Of a stretch of 44,796 nt of DNA, positions 1-6,960 are shown piece after piece. The notes beneath the pieces were generated by a model that was not told where the DNA came from, did not search any database, and saw nothing but the letters and a program-made list of their open reading frames with translations. Both the position numbers and the translations under genes were made by a program. How positions within the stretch are numbered: the first letter of the stretch is position 1; each line of letters begins with the position of its first letter. This DNA is from Thermoplasmata archaeon. Its GTDB lineage: Archaea; Thermoplasmatota; Thermoplasmata; Lutacidiplasmatales; UBA184. The stretch spans positions 1 through 44,796 of the forward strand of contig JASHOP010000022.1 in assembly GCA_030041075.1 (NCBI GenBank), written 5' to 3'.

Positions 1-141
1 GACCTGCCACTTCCAGAGGGCGTACCGGCTGACCCGGAACGCTCGGGCGACCTTCGCGACCGGAGTGCCCTGACGGAGGAGGCGGAGCGCGGCGCGCTTG
101 ACGTCGGCGGAGGCGGTGCGGTGCCCCCGGGTTCGGCCCAC
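1..141 (-). CDS. Partial transposase, N-terminal helix-turn-helix
   Basis: Only the first 47 codons lie in the window; the gene runs off the left edge. The minus strand reads from a GTG at 141 into a basic segment ending in SRYALWKWQV, with a helix-turn-helix of the kind found at the N-terminus of IS630/IS3-like transposases (pattern VKRAALRLLRQGTPVAKVARAF, here described from two adjacent helices). The frame has a stop just upstream of the GTG, and a TATA-like TTAA box sits about 25 nt upstream, which supports this start. No catalytic domain is visible, so whether the gene is intact cannot be judged. It could also be a stand-alone DNA-binding protein. Confidence 0.55.
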   Translation of the reverse strand, partial: MGRTRGHRTASADVKRAALRLLRQGTPVAKVARAFRVSRYALWKWQV

Positions 142-160
142 AAAGGGTCGTGGTCGAGGC

Positions 161-170
161 TAGTTAAGTA
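161..170 (-). promoter_or_regulatory. TATA-like box for the partial transposase
   Basis: TAGTTAAGTA, centred about 25 nt upstream of the GTG at 141. This is the spacing expected for a leaderless archaeal transcript. The rest of 142-432 shows no gene. Confidence 0.4.
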
Positions 171-432
171 GATTTCCTTCGACCAGTGTCATTAGGAGCG
201 GCAAGCCCACTTCGCGACCGGGCTGGGACATGGCTTCGTACTGGGCGGCGTTACAAGTCGAGGTTCAGCGTAGACACGGATCGGCATAGATTCGCCCTCC
301 CTCTGATCGTGGACTGAAGGCTCTCAAGTCGAATCGACCTTGGCCATCAGACAACATGGAAACATCGAGGACGGTCACAGGATCGTACGCCGTCAGCTTC
401 ATTTCACCGGCGGACTAGGAAACGGACAACCC

Positions 433-1128
433 ATGAGACTCAGCGTAAAGTACGCTCTCGTTGCGGGTGTTCTCGCGGCCGTTGTCCTTGCCATAGTCGC
501 ACTGGTAGCACTACCGCTGTTCACCTACGTTGCCTCGATTTCTGCGGTGGTCGTCTCAGTCTTGTCCGTCTACGCAACGGTCCAAGACATCCCCGTGCTC
601 TCCTTCAAGGACATCAGGCCGAGGGGCGACCGGTTGTCAGTCATGATTGGCAATGCTCCGGATGCTGGCAAGGCGATAGGGTGCCAAGGGAAGGTGGATA
701 TCGAGTGTGGACAGGAGGACATTCTCGCCCTTGACAGTCACACCGCGGGTTTACCGGTATTCCTATACCGAGACAACGCTCCGCCCGGCGGGATCCGATC
801 CGGCTCGGTGGTATGGGAGAGGCATCCGAATCCGGATCGCATCGATATTGATCCAGACGACGATGAGAGTTTGGCTATCGCTCGTGTGGCGCGGCTGCCA
901 GAACCCGTTTTTGTGATCTTCTCTGAACAGGGCGATGCAACTACCCAAGGGGGCCTCGCTCCGCTTACTAGGGGGAGGGCCCTCCTACGTGCTAGAGATG
1001 CCCCGTATCGAGTCACTGTGCGCGTCGGAGCGTCTAATCTGCCGCGACGCATCAGGACAACGTTCCTGCTTTCGCTCGATAGCCAATCAGGGAGTTTCAG
1101 GGTTCAGCCTGCCCCTCCCGACCCGTGA
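433..1128 (+). CDS. Membrane-anchored protein of unknown function
   Basis: A 231-residue protein not recognised as a known family. Residues 1-50 are strongly hydrophobic, with two closely spaced segments (around 5-28 and 30-50), so it is probably anchored by an N-terminal membrane hairpin. The remaining roughly 180 residues are soluble, with alternating beta-type stretches and a basic C-terminus. The frame is open from a TTG at 340, but the 31 extra residues look non-coding, so the ATG at 433 just before the membrane segment is preferred. It lies alone, convergent with the JAB-E1 gene, inside the lower-GC island. It might be an accessory of the neighbouring conjugation system, but nothing in the sequence proves that. 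Confidence 0.55.
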   Translation: MRLSVKYALVAGVLAAVVLAIVALVALPLFTYVASISAVVVSVLSVYATVQDIPVLSFKDIRPRGDRLSVMIGNAPDAGKAIGCQGKVDIECGQEDILALDSHTAGLPVFLYRDNAPPGGIRSGSVVWERHPNPDRIDIDPDDDESLAIARVARLPEPVFVIFSEQGDATTQGGLAPLTRGRALLRARDAPYRVTVRVGASNLPRRIRTTFLLSLDSQSGSFRVQPAPPDP

Positions 1129-1263
1129 GTTTGCAACCCTACGAGGCATCGAGTCACCGCGACCCCGGGGCGTGACCGAAGACCACCCTTCTCTCTGCAG
1201 CCTGTCGACTTGTCGAAACCCGTCGGGGTGTGACTGAAAGGCTGACATAGTACACTCCTCCGC

Positions 1264-2655
1264 CTAGTGTGCGGCGGCCATTCTCGCGACTTCTGCTTTG
1301 TCGCCGACAGCCCTGAGTGAACAGGTGAAGCAGTCGGCGTCAGCGGAGACGGTCCGTTTCGTAGCGCTCTGGAATGGGGACGCGAGCGAACTGAGGTAGT
1401 AGACGCAGAGGCCCTCGCAAGGACGCAACCCTGTCACGCCGAGCATGAACTCACTCACAGCCATGGAAGAGATGGTACCATTGAGTGAGACGACGGATGG
1501 CTTGGGTAAGTCCCAGCCAGATGCATACCCACGCTTTCTGGCCTCTTGCTGGGCCGTTGGCGAGCTCAGGAAGTACTCGGCCTCTTTCCGGTCGATCTCC
1601 CCCATGCAGTTCAGACATGGTCCGTCAGGCGTTACGAGCGCGACTCTTCCTCCGGCGGAATCGAACCTGCCCCCGGGCGCATCGATACCAGAGGCTAGGT
1701 CGAAGTACGTTAGGTTGTAGGCTTTAGCCACTCGGTTGAGGACTAGGCGAGCTCCATCGTTGTCAAGGCACCCGAAGACGACATCCGCGTCGTTGAGGGC
1801 GTCTACCGCTGCCGATCCAGGAAGCTTCTGGGGCACCGAATGAACCTCGGCGGCTTGTCGGCGCCTGATAGTCTTCACGAGTCGCGCCGCCACCGCCACC
1901 TTCGGCTTTCCTAGGTCGGAGTGGCTAGCGCCGACACATCGGTTCAGATTCGTTCGGACGATCTTGTCGTTGTCTACAAGGATGAACTTCTTTACGCCCA
2001 GGTGCGCCAACTGTTGGGCTACGTGGAGACCGAGGCCTCCTAATCCGACGATGGCAACGGTGACCTGGCCAATCCGCCTCTGACCCTCCACGCCGAAAAG
2101 AAGGATCTGTCGTTGGGCTACCTCCTTCTCAGTGGTACTCACTGGTTCCTGCAATCGGGAAGACGTGGGAAAGATGATTCGGGGGGAAACATCGGAGATG
2201 ACCATTCGATCAACGCGCTCGCTGCGGGCGGGAGCTCTCCACCACCACGCATCGATACTGTCTTCTCCCCAGACAAGGGCGGCGTAAGGACGACCGCCCA
2301 TGGCATCGAGCATGTATGTCGAGAATTCCTTCAACCCCTCCCGGTCGATCGAGGAGAAGGATGTGCCGCTCCCTCTCCCTCTGTGATTGTGATTCTCCAC
2401 AACCGCCCAGCCGCCCCTTTTGGCGCGGTTAATCACGGCCAGAAGGGCTTCCAGCTTGATGTCACGCGGGCTATCCCAGTCGGATTCGAGGTCGTCCTTG
2501 GAAATCGGGATGAACTCCCTCAGGGCAAACCTTGTGACGCCTCTAGTGCGGATAAGTCCGGCCAGGAAGAAACCAAAGTTCTCACCGACTCCACCCAGAA
2601 GGTGCGCTCTCGCATCTCGCCAGATAGATCCGGGGGCCGAGATAATCGCCCTCAA
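1264..2655 (-). CDS. JAB/JAMM peptidase-E1 (ThiF) fusion of a ubiquitin-like conjugation system
   Basis: 463 residues, two enzymes in one chain. The N-terminal JAB-like isopeptidase (about 1-150) carries a JAMM signature: E25 in GVGENFGFF, H89 and H91 in ENHNH, and S101/D104 in FSSID. Such domains trim or remove ubiquitin-like modifiers. The C-terminal E1/ThiF domain (about 175-450) has the nucleotide loop GLGGLG at 204-209, D228/D230, N238-R239, K250-K252 and D298, the full adenylation set. A zinc ribbon is formed by C347/C350 and C442/C445. No cysteine stands at the obvious thioester position, although C413 and C417 are near the end. It starts at TTG 2655, overlapping the E2 stop by 4 nt, so it is the last gene of the Ubl-E2-E1 operon. 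Substrate and biological role are unknown; related bacterial cassettes are linked to antiviral defence. Confidence 0.9.
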   Translation of the reverse strand: MRAIISAPGSIWRDARAHLLGGVGENFGFFLAGLIRTRGVTRFALREFIPISKDDLESDWDSPRDIKLEALLAVINRAKRGGWAVVENHNHRGRGSGTSFSSIDREGLKEFSTYMLDAMGGRPYAALVWGEDSIDAWWWRAPARSERVDRMVISDVSPRIIFPTSSRLQEPVSTTEKEVAQRQILLFGVEGQRRIGQVTVAIVGLGGLGLHVAQQLAHLGVKKFILVDNDKIVRTNLNRCVGASHSDLGKPKVAVAARLVKTIRRRQAAEVHSVPQKLPGSAAVDALNDADVVFGCLDNDGARLVLNRVAKAYNLTYFDLASGIDAPGGRFDSAGGRVALVTPDGPCLNCMGEIDRKEAEYFLSSPTAQQEARKRGYASGWDLPKPSVVSLNGTISSMAVSEFMLGVTGLRPCEGLCVYYLSSLASPFQSATKRTVSADADCFTCSLRAVGDKAEVARMAAAH

Positions 2656-3041
2656 TTCGCCTCGGATAGCCGCCGCTCGACCTCTCGCATGACCGCCAGG
2701 AGGTTGGACCCCTCCTTCGCGTCACTCTTGGGGGCCCAACCATTGTCGATATGCCAGGAGAACGTATCCCAGCTCTGACCCTGGTAGGAGAACGACCCCG
2801 GAGTCATGCTCCCCGGGAGGCCACCACCCTGGAGACGCAGTCCCGCGGGCACGTAGAAGTTGTCGGGCGCGGTCTCTGGATACGCTCCTGGAAGGACGAG
2901 CAGCACGTCGGTCTCGGTTCGAGTCCACCCCCCGGCCAGAGGAACGGAGTGGATGATCACCCATTCGTACTGAGTACCGCAGTCCACTCGAGGGTACTTC
3001 TTCCTCAGTAGCTCCACCTCTGCAAGACGTCGGTCGAGCAC
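2652..3041 (-). CDS. E2/UBC-fold protein, prokaryotic E2 family E type
   Basis: 129 residues. The pattern of a central PGAYPETAPDNFYVP strand-loop, then a GxSWDTFSWH motif around 88-97, a conserved W at 102 and a final helix resembles the Prok-E2_E family that accompanies multi-ubiquitin genes. That assignment is from recalled family features. The only cysteine is C21, near the N-terminus, so the usual central catalytic cysteine of E2 enzymes is absent. The protein is either a non-catalytic E2 fold or uses another nucleophile; several Ser/Thr lie at 78-97. It starts at GTG 3041, 3 nt after the Ubl stop, and overlaps the E1 start, indicating translation as a unit with both. Confidence 0.8.
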   Translation of the reverse strand: MLDRRLAEVELLRKKYPRVDCGTQYEWVIIHSVPLAGGWTRTETDVLLVLPGAYPETAPDNFYVPAGLRLQGGGLPGSMTPGSFSYQGQSWDTFSWHIDNGWAPKSDAKEGSNLLAVMREVERRLSEAN

Positions 3042-3044
3042 ACG

Positions 3045-3299
3045 TCAACCTCGCTTGAACCGAGGCGGCTTCTTGAACCGCTTTCCTCCTTCGACGTTGC
3101 AGTCGTCGTCCGGCTTCAGACTCTTTTCCGTCCCGTCTTCCTCTACCTCGACCAGGCCCTGAGAGCGGTCGATTCCGGCGACGGACATTATCTCCGAAGC
3201 CTTGAGAACCGGTTTCTCGCTCGGGTAGGTCTTCCCGTCCACGATGTACTCGTAGACCTGTCTTTCGCTTGGCACGATCTGCGGCGCTCCTGTCGCCAT
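3045..3299 (-). CDS. Ubiquitin-like modifier (single multi-ubiquitin-type domain)
   Basis: 84 residues. Residues 13-80 show the layout of the multi-ubiquitin domain: an initial YEYIVDGKTYP strand pair, a helix SEIMSVAGI, then EVEEDG and a late strand ending RFKKPPRFKRG. The protein stops directly on Gly84, so a conjugation-ready C-terminal glycine exists without processing, unlike many multi-ubiquitin proteins that carry several domains or a tail. It is predicted to be adenylated at this glycine by the E1 encoded two genes downstream and cleaved by its JAB domain. First gene of the operon, with a TATA-like box about 25 nt upstream of ATG 3299. There are no lysine-rich tags or signal peptide; cytoplasmic. 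Confidence 0.82.
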   Translation of the reverse strand: MATGAPQIVPSERQVYEYIVDGKTYPSEKPVLKASEIMSVAGIDRSQGLVEVEEDGTEKSLKPDDDCNVEGGKRFKKPPRFKRG

Positions 3300-3320
3300 C
3301 GGGTTTACGGGCTACCTCGG

Positions 3321-3327
3321 CTAAGTC
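3321..3327 (-). promoter_or_regulatory. TATA-like box of the Ubl-E2-E1 operon
   Basis: GACTTAG on the minus strand, centred about 25 nt upstream of the Ubl ATG. It would give an almost leaderless transcript for the three-gene operon. Confidence 0.4.
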
Positions 3328-3429
3328 GATTTCTCGGATCGAGGACTGACACCGACCGGGCTTACGAGATGCAACGGCCAACAAGACTGTGCGATTGGTG
3401 TCCGTGCGTGAGACAACAAACGCTCTTCC

Positions 3430-4251
3430 GTGGCCTCGACCTCCCCTTCCGGCGTGGGAGGAGACGTCGAACAGAACGAATTCTCTCAGTTGAAGACACT
3501 GCTAGAGAAGATTGGCCTCCTGCCCTCAGATGAGGCTGCCGTCTATGCTGAGGCCGTCCGCAAAGGGTCGGTAACTACAAGCGACGCGGGTCGTGTCGCC
3601 CACCAAGACCGGAGTAAGGCTGGCACGACGCTTCGACACTTGGCCGAGAAAGGGTTCCTGCGCGAACGCGTCCGGGAGTCGACCACCAGAGGAGGTCGAG
3701 GGCACGGTGATGTTTACTCCGTTCTTCCCCCTAAGGAAGCTCTAAAGGACAAACTCGAGGCTACCGAGGACCTTCGTGCGCTCGCAGACAGACTCGACCA
3801 GCACCTCGAGCTGCTCGCGGCCGAGGGTGAGCAAGACGAAGACGTCTGGAGGTTACACCCCTCGGCCCTCGCGCCAACTATCATCGCCGCAATCGGGGCG
3901 GCTGCGGCAGGGATCGAGGTGGTGTCTAACGACTGCAGCTGGATCGATCGCCCCGATGTCCTCTCAGCACTGGGGAATGCCAGGAGGCGTGGGCTCCGTG
4001 TCACAGTGTACGCGTCCGCGCTACGCGCCACCGACAAAGGTCGGCTTCGCTCGCATGGGCTCACAGTGAAGTCGATCGAGGGAAGAACCCAACCATTTCT
4101 ACTAGTCGACCGGAGGGTCCTGTTTATTCCGATACGAATGGGTTCAATAACGACGGATTACGGTGCGTTGCAGACTGCGAACAGGTACATGGTCGACAAT
4201 CAGTCCGCGTTTGTCGACAGGGTGAGCGATGGGAGGCGAGTAGGAAAGTGA
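3430..4251 (+). CDS. TrmB-like transcriptional regulator
   Basis: 273 residues starting at GTG 3430. Residues about 18-75 form a winged helix-turn-helix (LGLLPSDEAAVYAEAVR followed by a recognition helix and GFLRERV wing), then a helix around 95-120 that would form a dimer coiled coil. Residues 135-270 look like the PLD-like sensor domain of archaeal TrmB proteins (strand-helix repeats such as IEVVSNDCSW and GLRVTVYASAL). TrmB proteins control genes in response to small ligands. It is transcribed divergently from the Ubl operon, 130 nt apart, so it is well placed to control that operon and itself. The stop overlaps the next gene by one nucleotide. No ligand can be named. Confidence 0.75.
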   Translation: MASTSPSGVGGDVEQNEFSQLKTLLEKIGLLPSDEAAVYAEAVRKGSVTTSDAGRVAHQDRSKAGTTLRHLAEKGFLRERVRESTTRGGRGHGDVYSVLPPKEALKDKLEATEDLRALADRLDQHLELLAAEGEQDEDVWRLHPSALAPTIIAAIGAAAAGIEVVSNDCSWIDRPDVLSALGNARRRGLRVTVYASALRATDKGRLRSHGLTVKSIEGRTQPFLLVDRRVLFIPIRMGSITTDYGALQTANRYMVDNQSAFVDRVSDGRRVGK

Positions 4252-4706
4252 TGGAAAAATATGTGGTGCCACTGATGATTGTCGAGGAGATGGGGACCGT
4301 CGTTGGAAAGACTCGACTCCAAAAGATCGCCTGTATCGTCGAGGCGAGGGCGCAGGAGACCCATGCGTTTTCTTCTGGCCTTCAGTTTACTCTCCACCTT
4401 CACGGTCCATTCAGTCGGGAGCTTGCCTCGCTGGTGGACGGGTGGGTCCGGGACGGCGTTCTAGAGGAGAAGCTGAACTACACGCCGATGGGTCATCCAC
4501 AATACTCGTACTACCTCAGCGACGAGGGAAGCGAAACGCTCCGGCGGATGCTCGCCGAGGTCCGCGATCCAGAGAGGCTAAGATCAGTCATTCACGATGT
4601 ACTCGAGGGATCCGGATGGCTCCCGCTTCCGGACCTGGTAAAGCAGGCGTATGCGGCACACGCCACCTTGTCGGAAGTGGGGAAGCATTCGAGTCAGACG
4701 CCCTGA
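4251..4706 (+). CDS. YwgA-like protein of unknown function
   Basis: 151 residues from ATG 4251; a GTG at 4248 is equally possible. The segments KTRLQKIACIVEA, LHGPFSRELASLVDGWVRDG and SYYLSDEGSETLRRML match the layout of YwgA-type and related SocA/Panacea-like winged-helix proteins, which are often paired with regulators or toxin-antitoxin-like loci. The match is by eye and at the level of fold rather than function. It is translationally coupled to the TrmB-like gene (TGATG overlap), so the two probably act together. No catalytic motif or membrane segment is visible. Confidence 0.6.
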   Translation: MEKYVVPLMIVEEMGTVVGKTRLQKIACIVEARAQETHAFSSGLQFTLHLHGPFSRELASLVDGWVRDGVLEEKLNYTPMGHPQYSYYLSDEGSETLRRMLAEVRDPERLRSVIHDVLEGSGWLPLPDLVKQAYAAHATLSEVGKHSSQTP

Positions 4707-5018
4707 GCTAGGACGTTACTCGGCCTATCGAGCGTACCCCGACGCGGTTCGCCGCCGGATGATCGGGGGTGCTTAAGGGGAGGGTTCAGTCACGGTATCG
4801 ACCCGTCGGCTTGCCACTGGTGATGGTCTCACAGGTGAGCCGGCTTTGGCTAATCTTGGGTAATCGACAGGGGGTCACGCTTAGGGGCATACGGTGTGCG
4901 GAAGACCCTCGAGAGTTCGATGACGTGGCCAGGGGGTGTCTTTCGCGCCCCACGGCGGATCACTCAGCTGGCAGTCCACCGCTAGAGGGTGCCCGCGGGT
5001 TAAGTGAGTCACATCAAC
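4707..5018. other. Gene-free stretch between convergent operons
   Basis: About 310 nt between the ends of two convergent gene groups. A TTAAG box near 4773 and several short GC-rich repeats occur, but no reading frame with convincing composition, no tRNA fold and no strong hairpin were found. Confidence 0.5.
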
Positions 5019-5372
5019 CTAGTGAACGAGAATCTCGTAGAGGAGTCCAATGGCCCCGTTCGACTTCAAGCGCTCTGTGAGGACAACTTTGCTGATGTAA
5101 ATGTGCTTGTCAAGTTCATTCCTAAGGTAGAGCGCGACCGCGAACATCGCCCCGAGTACAGCTGTGATCGATAGGAACCCGTACAAGGCTCCGACCCCCT
5201 GTCCCACCGTCTTGGAATTCTCTAGGTACGTGACGACCGTGCCCACTAGTGCCACAACGGGTCCAATCGAAGTTACTATCAGTTGAAGCCAAGTCCTCAA
5301 GCTATCTGCGCGGTCGGCGAAGAACTTCAGCCAGTCCTGTGGTTGAATTCCCGTCAAATTTCCCCTACGCAC
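5019..5372 (-). CDS. Small membrane protein, unknown
   Basis: 117 residues with two predicted membrane spans (about 28-48, LIVTSIGPVVALVGTVV, and 60-82, ALYGFLSITAVLGAMFAVALY), a charged N-terminal helix and a basic C-terminal tail. No family recognised. Its start overlaps the upstream membrane-protein gene by 8 nt, so both are translated together. It sits at the end of a three-gene minus-strand cassette in the island, between the regulator pair and the restriction-modification genes. Small two-span proteins in such places are sometimes membrane-disrupting effectors, but this is only a contextual guess. Confidence 0.6.
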   Translation of the reverse strand: MRRGNLTGIQPQDWLKFFADRADSLRTWLQLIVTSIGPVVALVGTVVTYLENSKTVGQGVGALYGFLSITAVLGAMFAVALYLRNELDKHIYISKVVLTERLKSNGAIGLLYEILVH

Positions 5373-5916
5373 GAGATTGGCTATTGGCCTTCGACGCCGG
5401 GGTGGGGGCTACTTGGCTGTCCACCGAAACTGATGGACTTACCTCGACCCTGTCTGGTTGCTGCTTGAGTAGTGTGAGAAGGTTTGTGGTCAGTCGCGTC
5501 CTGGAACGGGTGACTGCCTGCCAGAAGTAGGTTGCCGAAATCGAGACAGCTATGACTCCGACGATTCCACCCAGGATGACCATCCCCGGCCAGCCCTGCA
5601 GAGTTTGGGATAGGCTACGCCCCACAACGAGGAAACCTACGACGACCGAGATCGCGACTACGGCCACAAGCGCGACGATCCGATACACCCACGCGCGGCG
5701 GTCGAGCCTTGGAGAGAACTCCGTGAGCAGTCCGATGAGAGCAGCCTCCTCCGGATTGGGAAGTTTGCTCTGGTCAATGAAGTGCAGGTCGCCGCCGGGG
5801 TCAACGAAGTAGTAGAGGTCGCTACCGTCGACTTTCACGCTACCTATGGTCCCCGGTTTAGCCGCAGGGATGGAAGTAGACCTTTCGTTCACCTGCCCGG
5901 GTCCAGATACTGGCAA
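5365..5916 (-). CDS. Two-span membrane protein, unknown
   Basis: 183 residues. The first 75 are soluble and contain a small beta-type module (VKVDGSDLYYFVDPGGDLHFIDQ). Two membrane spans follow, at about 78-104 (WVYRIVALVAVVAISVVVGF) and 110-135 (GMVILGGIVGVIAVSIS), and then a Ser/Pro-rich cytoplasmic tail. No known family is recognised. It begins 12 nt after the 74-residue gene and overlaps the next membrane gene by 8 nt. The soluble N-terminal module could be a sensor for the membrane part; that is inference. Confidence 0.6.
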   Translation of the reverse strand: MPVSGPGQVNERSTSIPAAKPGTIGSVKVDGSDLYYFVDPGGDLHFIDQSKLPNPEEAALIGLLTEFSPRLDRRAWVYRIVALVAVVAISVVVGFLVVGRSLSQTLQGWPGMVILGGIVGVIAVSISATYFWQAVTRSRTRLTTNLLTLLKQQPDRVEVSPSVSVDSQVAPTPASKANSQSRA

Positions 5917-5928
5917 GTGCTCAGTGTC

Positions 5929-6153
5929 TCAGGCAGTCTCGAGGGTGAAGCTGCCATCTCCGTTCTTTACCAGCTTGAATCGCTTCCTCTGAGCGGTCCC
6001 GGCACTCGCCTCGAACTGAGCAGAGTCGCCGGCCTGCATCTGATGGCTGCGAACGACAATAGTCGACGCAACTGAAGACTCTACGGGCTCCACCAAGCGG
6101 GGTTCTACCGGTCCCCCAAGAATCTGTCTGCGATGTCTGTCTGGCGACGCCAT
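5929..6153 (-). CDS. Small soluble protein, first gene of the membrane cassette
   Basis: 74 residues; no family recognised. The N-terminus is basic and proline-rich, the C-terminal half (IVVRSHQMQAGDSAQFEAS, then FKLVKNGDGSFTLETA) looks like a short beta-hairpin module. The frame is open further upstream, but the ATG at 6153 is chosen because a clear TATA box is centred 29 nt before it. It is followed after 12 nt by the two membrane-protein genes and probably forms one transcript with them. Confidence 0.5.
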   Translation of the reverse strand: MASPDRHRRQILGGPVEPRLVEPVESSVASTIVVRSHQMQAGDSAQFEASAGTAQRKRFKLVKNGDGSFTLETA

Positions 6154-6177
6154 GATCGCGATCGAAAGAGGGCAGTC

Positions 6178-6186
6178 ATCTATATG
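6178..6186 (-). promoter_or_regulatory. TATA box of the membrane cassette
   Basis: CATATAGAT on the minus strand, centred 29 nt upstream of the ATG at 6153, the strongest TATA match in the island. It decides the start codon of the 74-residue gene. Confidence 0.55.
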
Positions 6187-6960
6187 TCGCCTCCCTTCAG
6201 CCGTCCCTCTCTGAAGTCCCAGTCCGAACCGGAGTCTGTATGACTTCGACAGGCAACTCGGGGGGGACACCGAAGTTTGCAGTCAAACACTCGAAATCCA
6301 CAGGCAAAGGTCCAAGACGTTGCTGGGAATCAGGGTTAGTCAGTCCGGTTCGAGCCGCAACTCTGCGAAGGGGGACCACGTGGTCACCCCAACCGAATCC
6401 CACTCAGGCAGGACGCGGGATCGGATCGATGTCAAACATGCCACAGGTATATCGAGCGCGTTGACCCCTGGACTGTGGAACTGACACTTACCTCCGCCAT
6501 TCTCCACGAGAGGGGTCTCTCACGCTCGAGGGAACGGTCCGCCTAAGCTAATCAGGCCCCGAGTGGGTGCGCATGGGATCGCACCCGCGGTTTGTTGGTT
6601 GCGCGGTCGCGCGTGCGGAGCTCGTGCAGCGGTGGCAGAGTTACAGTCAATTGTGGAGGCTTCGAGGCAGCTCGGGCCCACGAGCGGCTACCTCGCCGGA
6701 GTCGGCAAAGGAGGCCCTGCGGCCCGAGCTGAGGAAGCTAAGGGACTAGCCTCACCGACAGCGGATCGGACGGCGATGAGCCCGCATGAACCTCCGGCGC
6801 CTTCTCGCGCCTCGAGTGGGGTGACTCGAGGTGCGTGGAAATCCTCTTCGTCATCGACCATGGGCTTGATGCCGTCATAGGTCACCCTCCTTCCGGACGC
6901 TCAAGCTTATTCACAGGGAGTTGGTCAGTCGCGGCGCGAGGAACCAGAGTGAACCCGGCT
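6187..6960. other. Long intergenic stretch upstream of the methyltransferase
   Basis: About 770 nt without a convincing gene. It holds a perfect 12-bp palindrome GACCACGTGGTC at 6374-6385, a 7-bp stem-loop at 6565-6586 (GGGTGCG, 8-nt loop, CGCACCC), and a 12-bp stem-loop at 6806-6835. A 68-codon minus-strand frame (6403-6197, GTG start) has unclear coding character. Confidence 0.5.
6806..6835. promoter_or_regulatory. Stem-loop upstream of the methyltransferase
   Basis: CGCGCCTCGAGT, six-nucleotide loop, ACTCGAGGTGCG: a 12-bp inverted repeat with one imperfect pair, about 125 nt before the methyltransferase start. Candidate operator or transcript end; function not shown. Confidence 0.35.

Noticed and set aside
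4769-5080. A 103-codon frame after a TTAAG box
   Set aside because: No family resemblance, arginine/serine-rich, and it runs into the membrane-protein gene on the other strand.
6197-6403. A 68-codon minus-strand frame starting GTG, with a GDHVVPL stretch recalling HNH nucleases
   Set aside because: Too short, no second half of an HNH motif, no clear promoter, and codon use does not separate it from the opposite strand.
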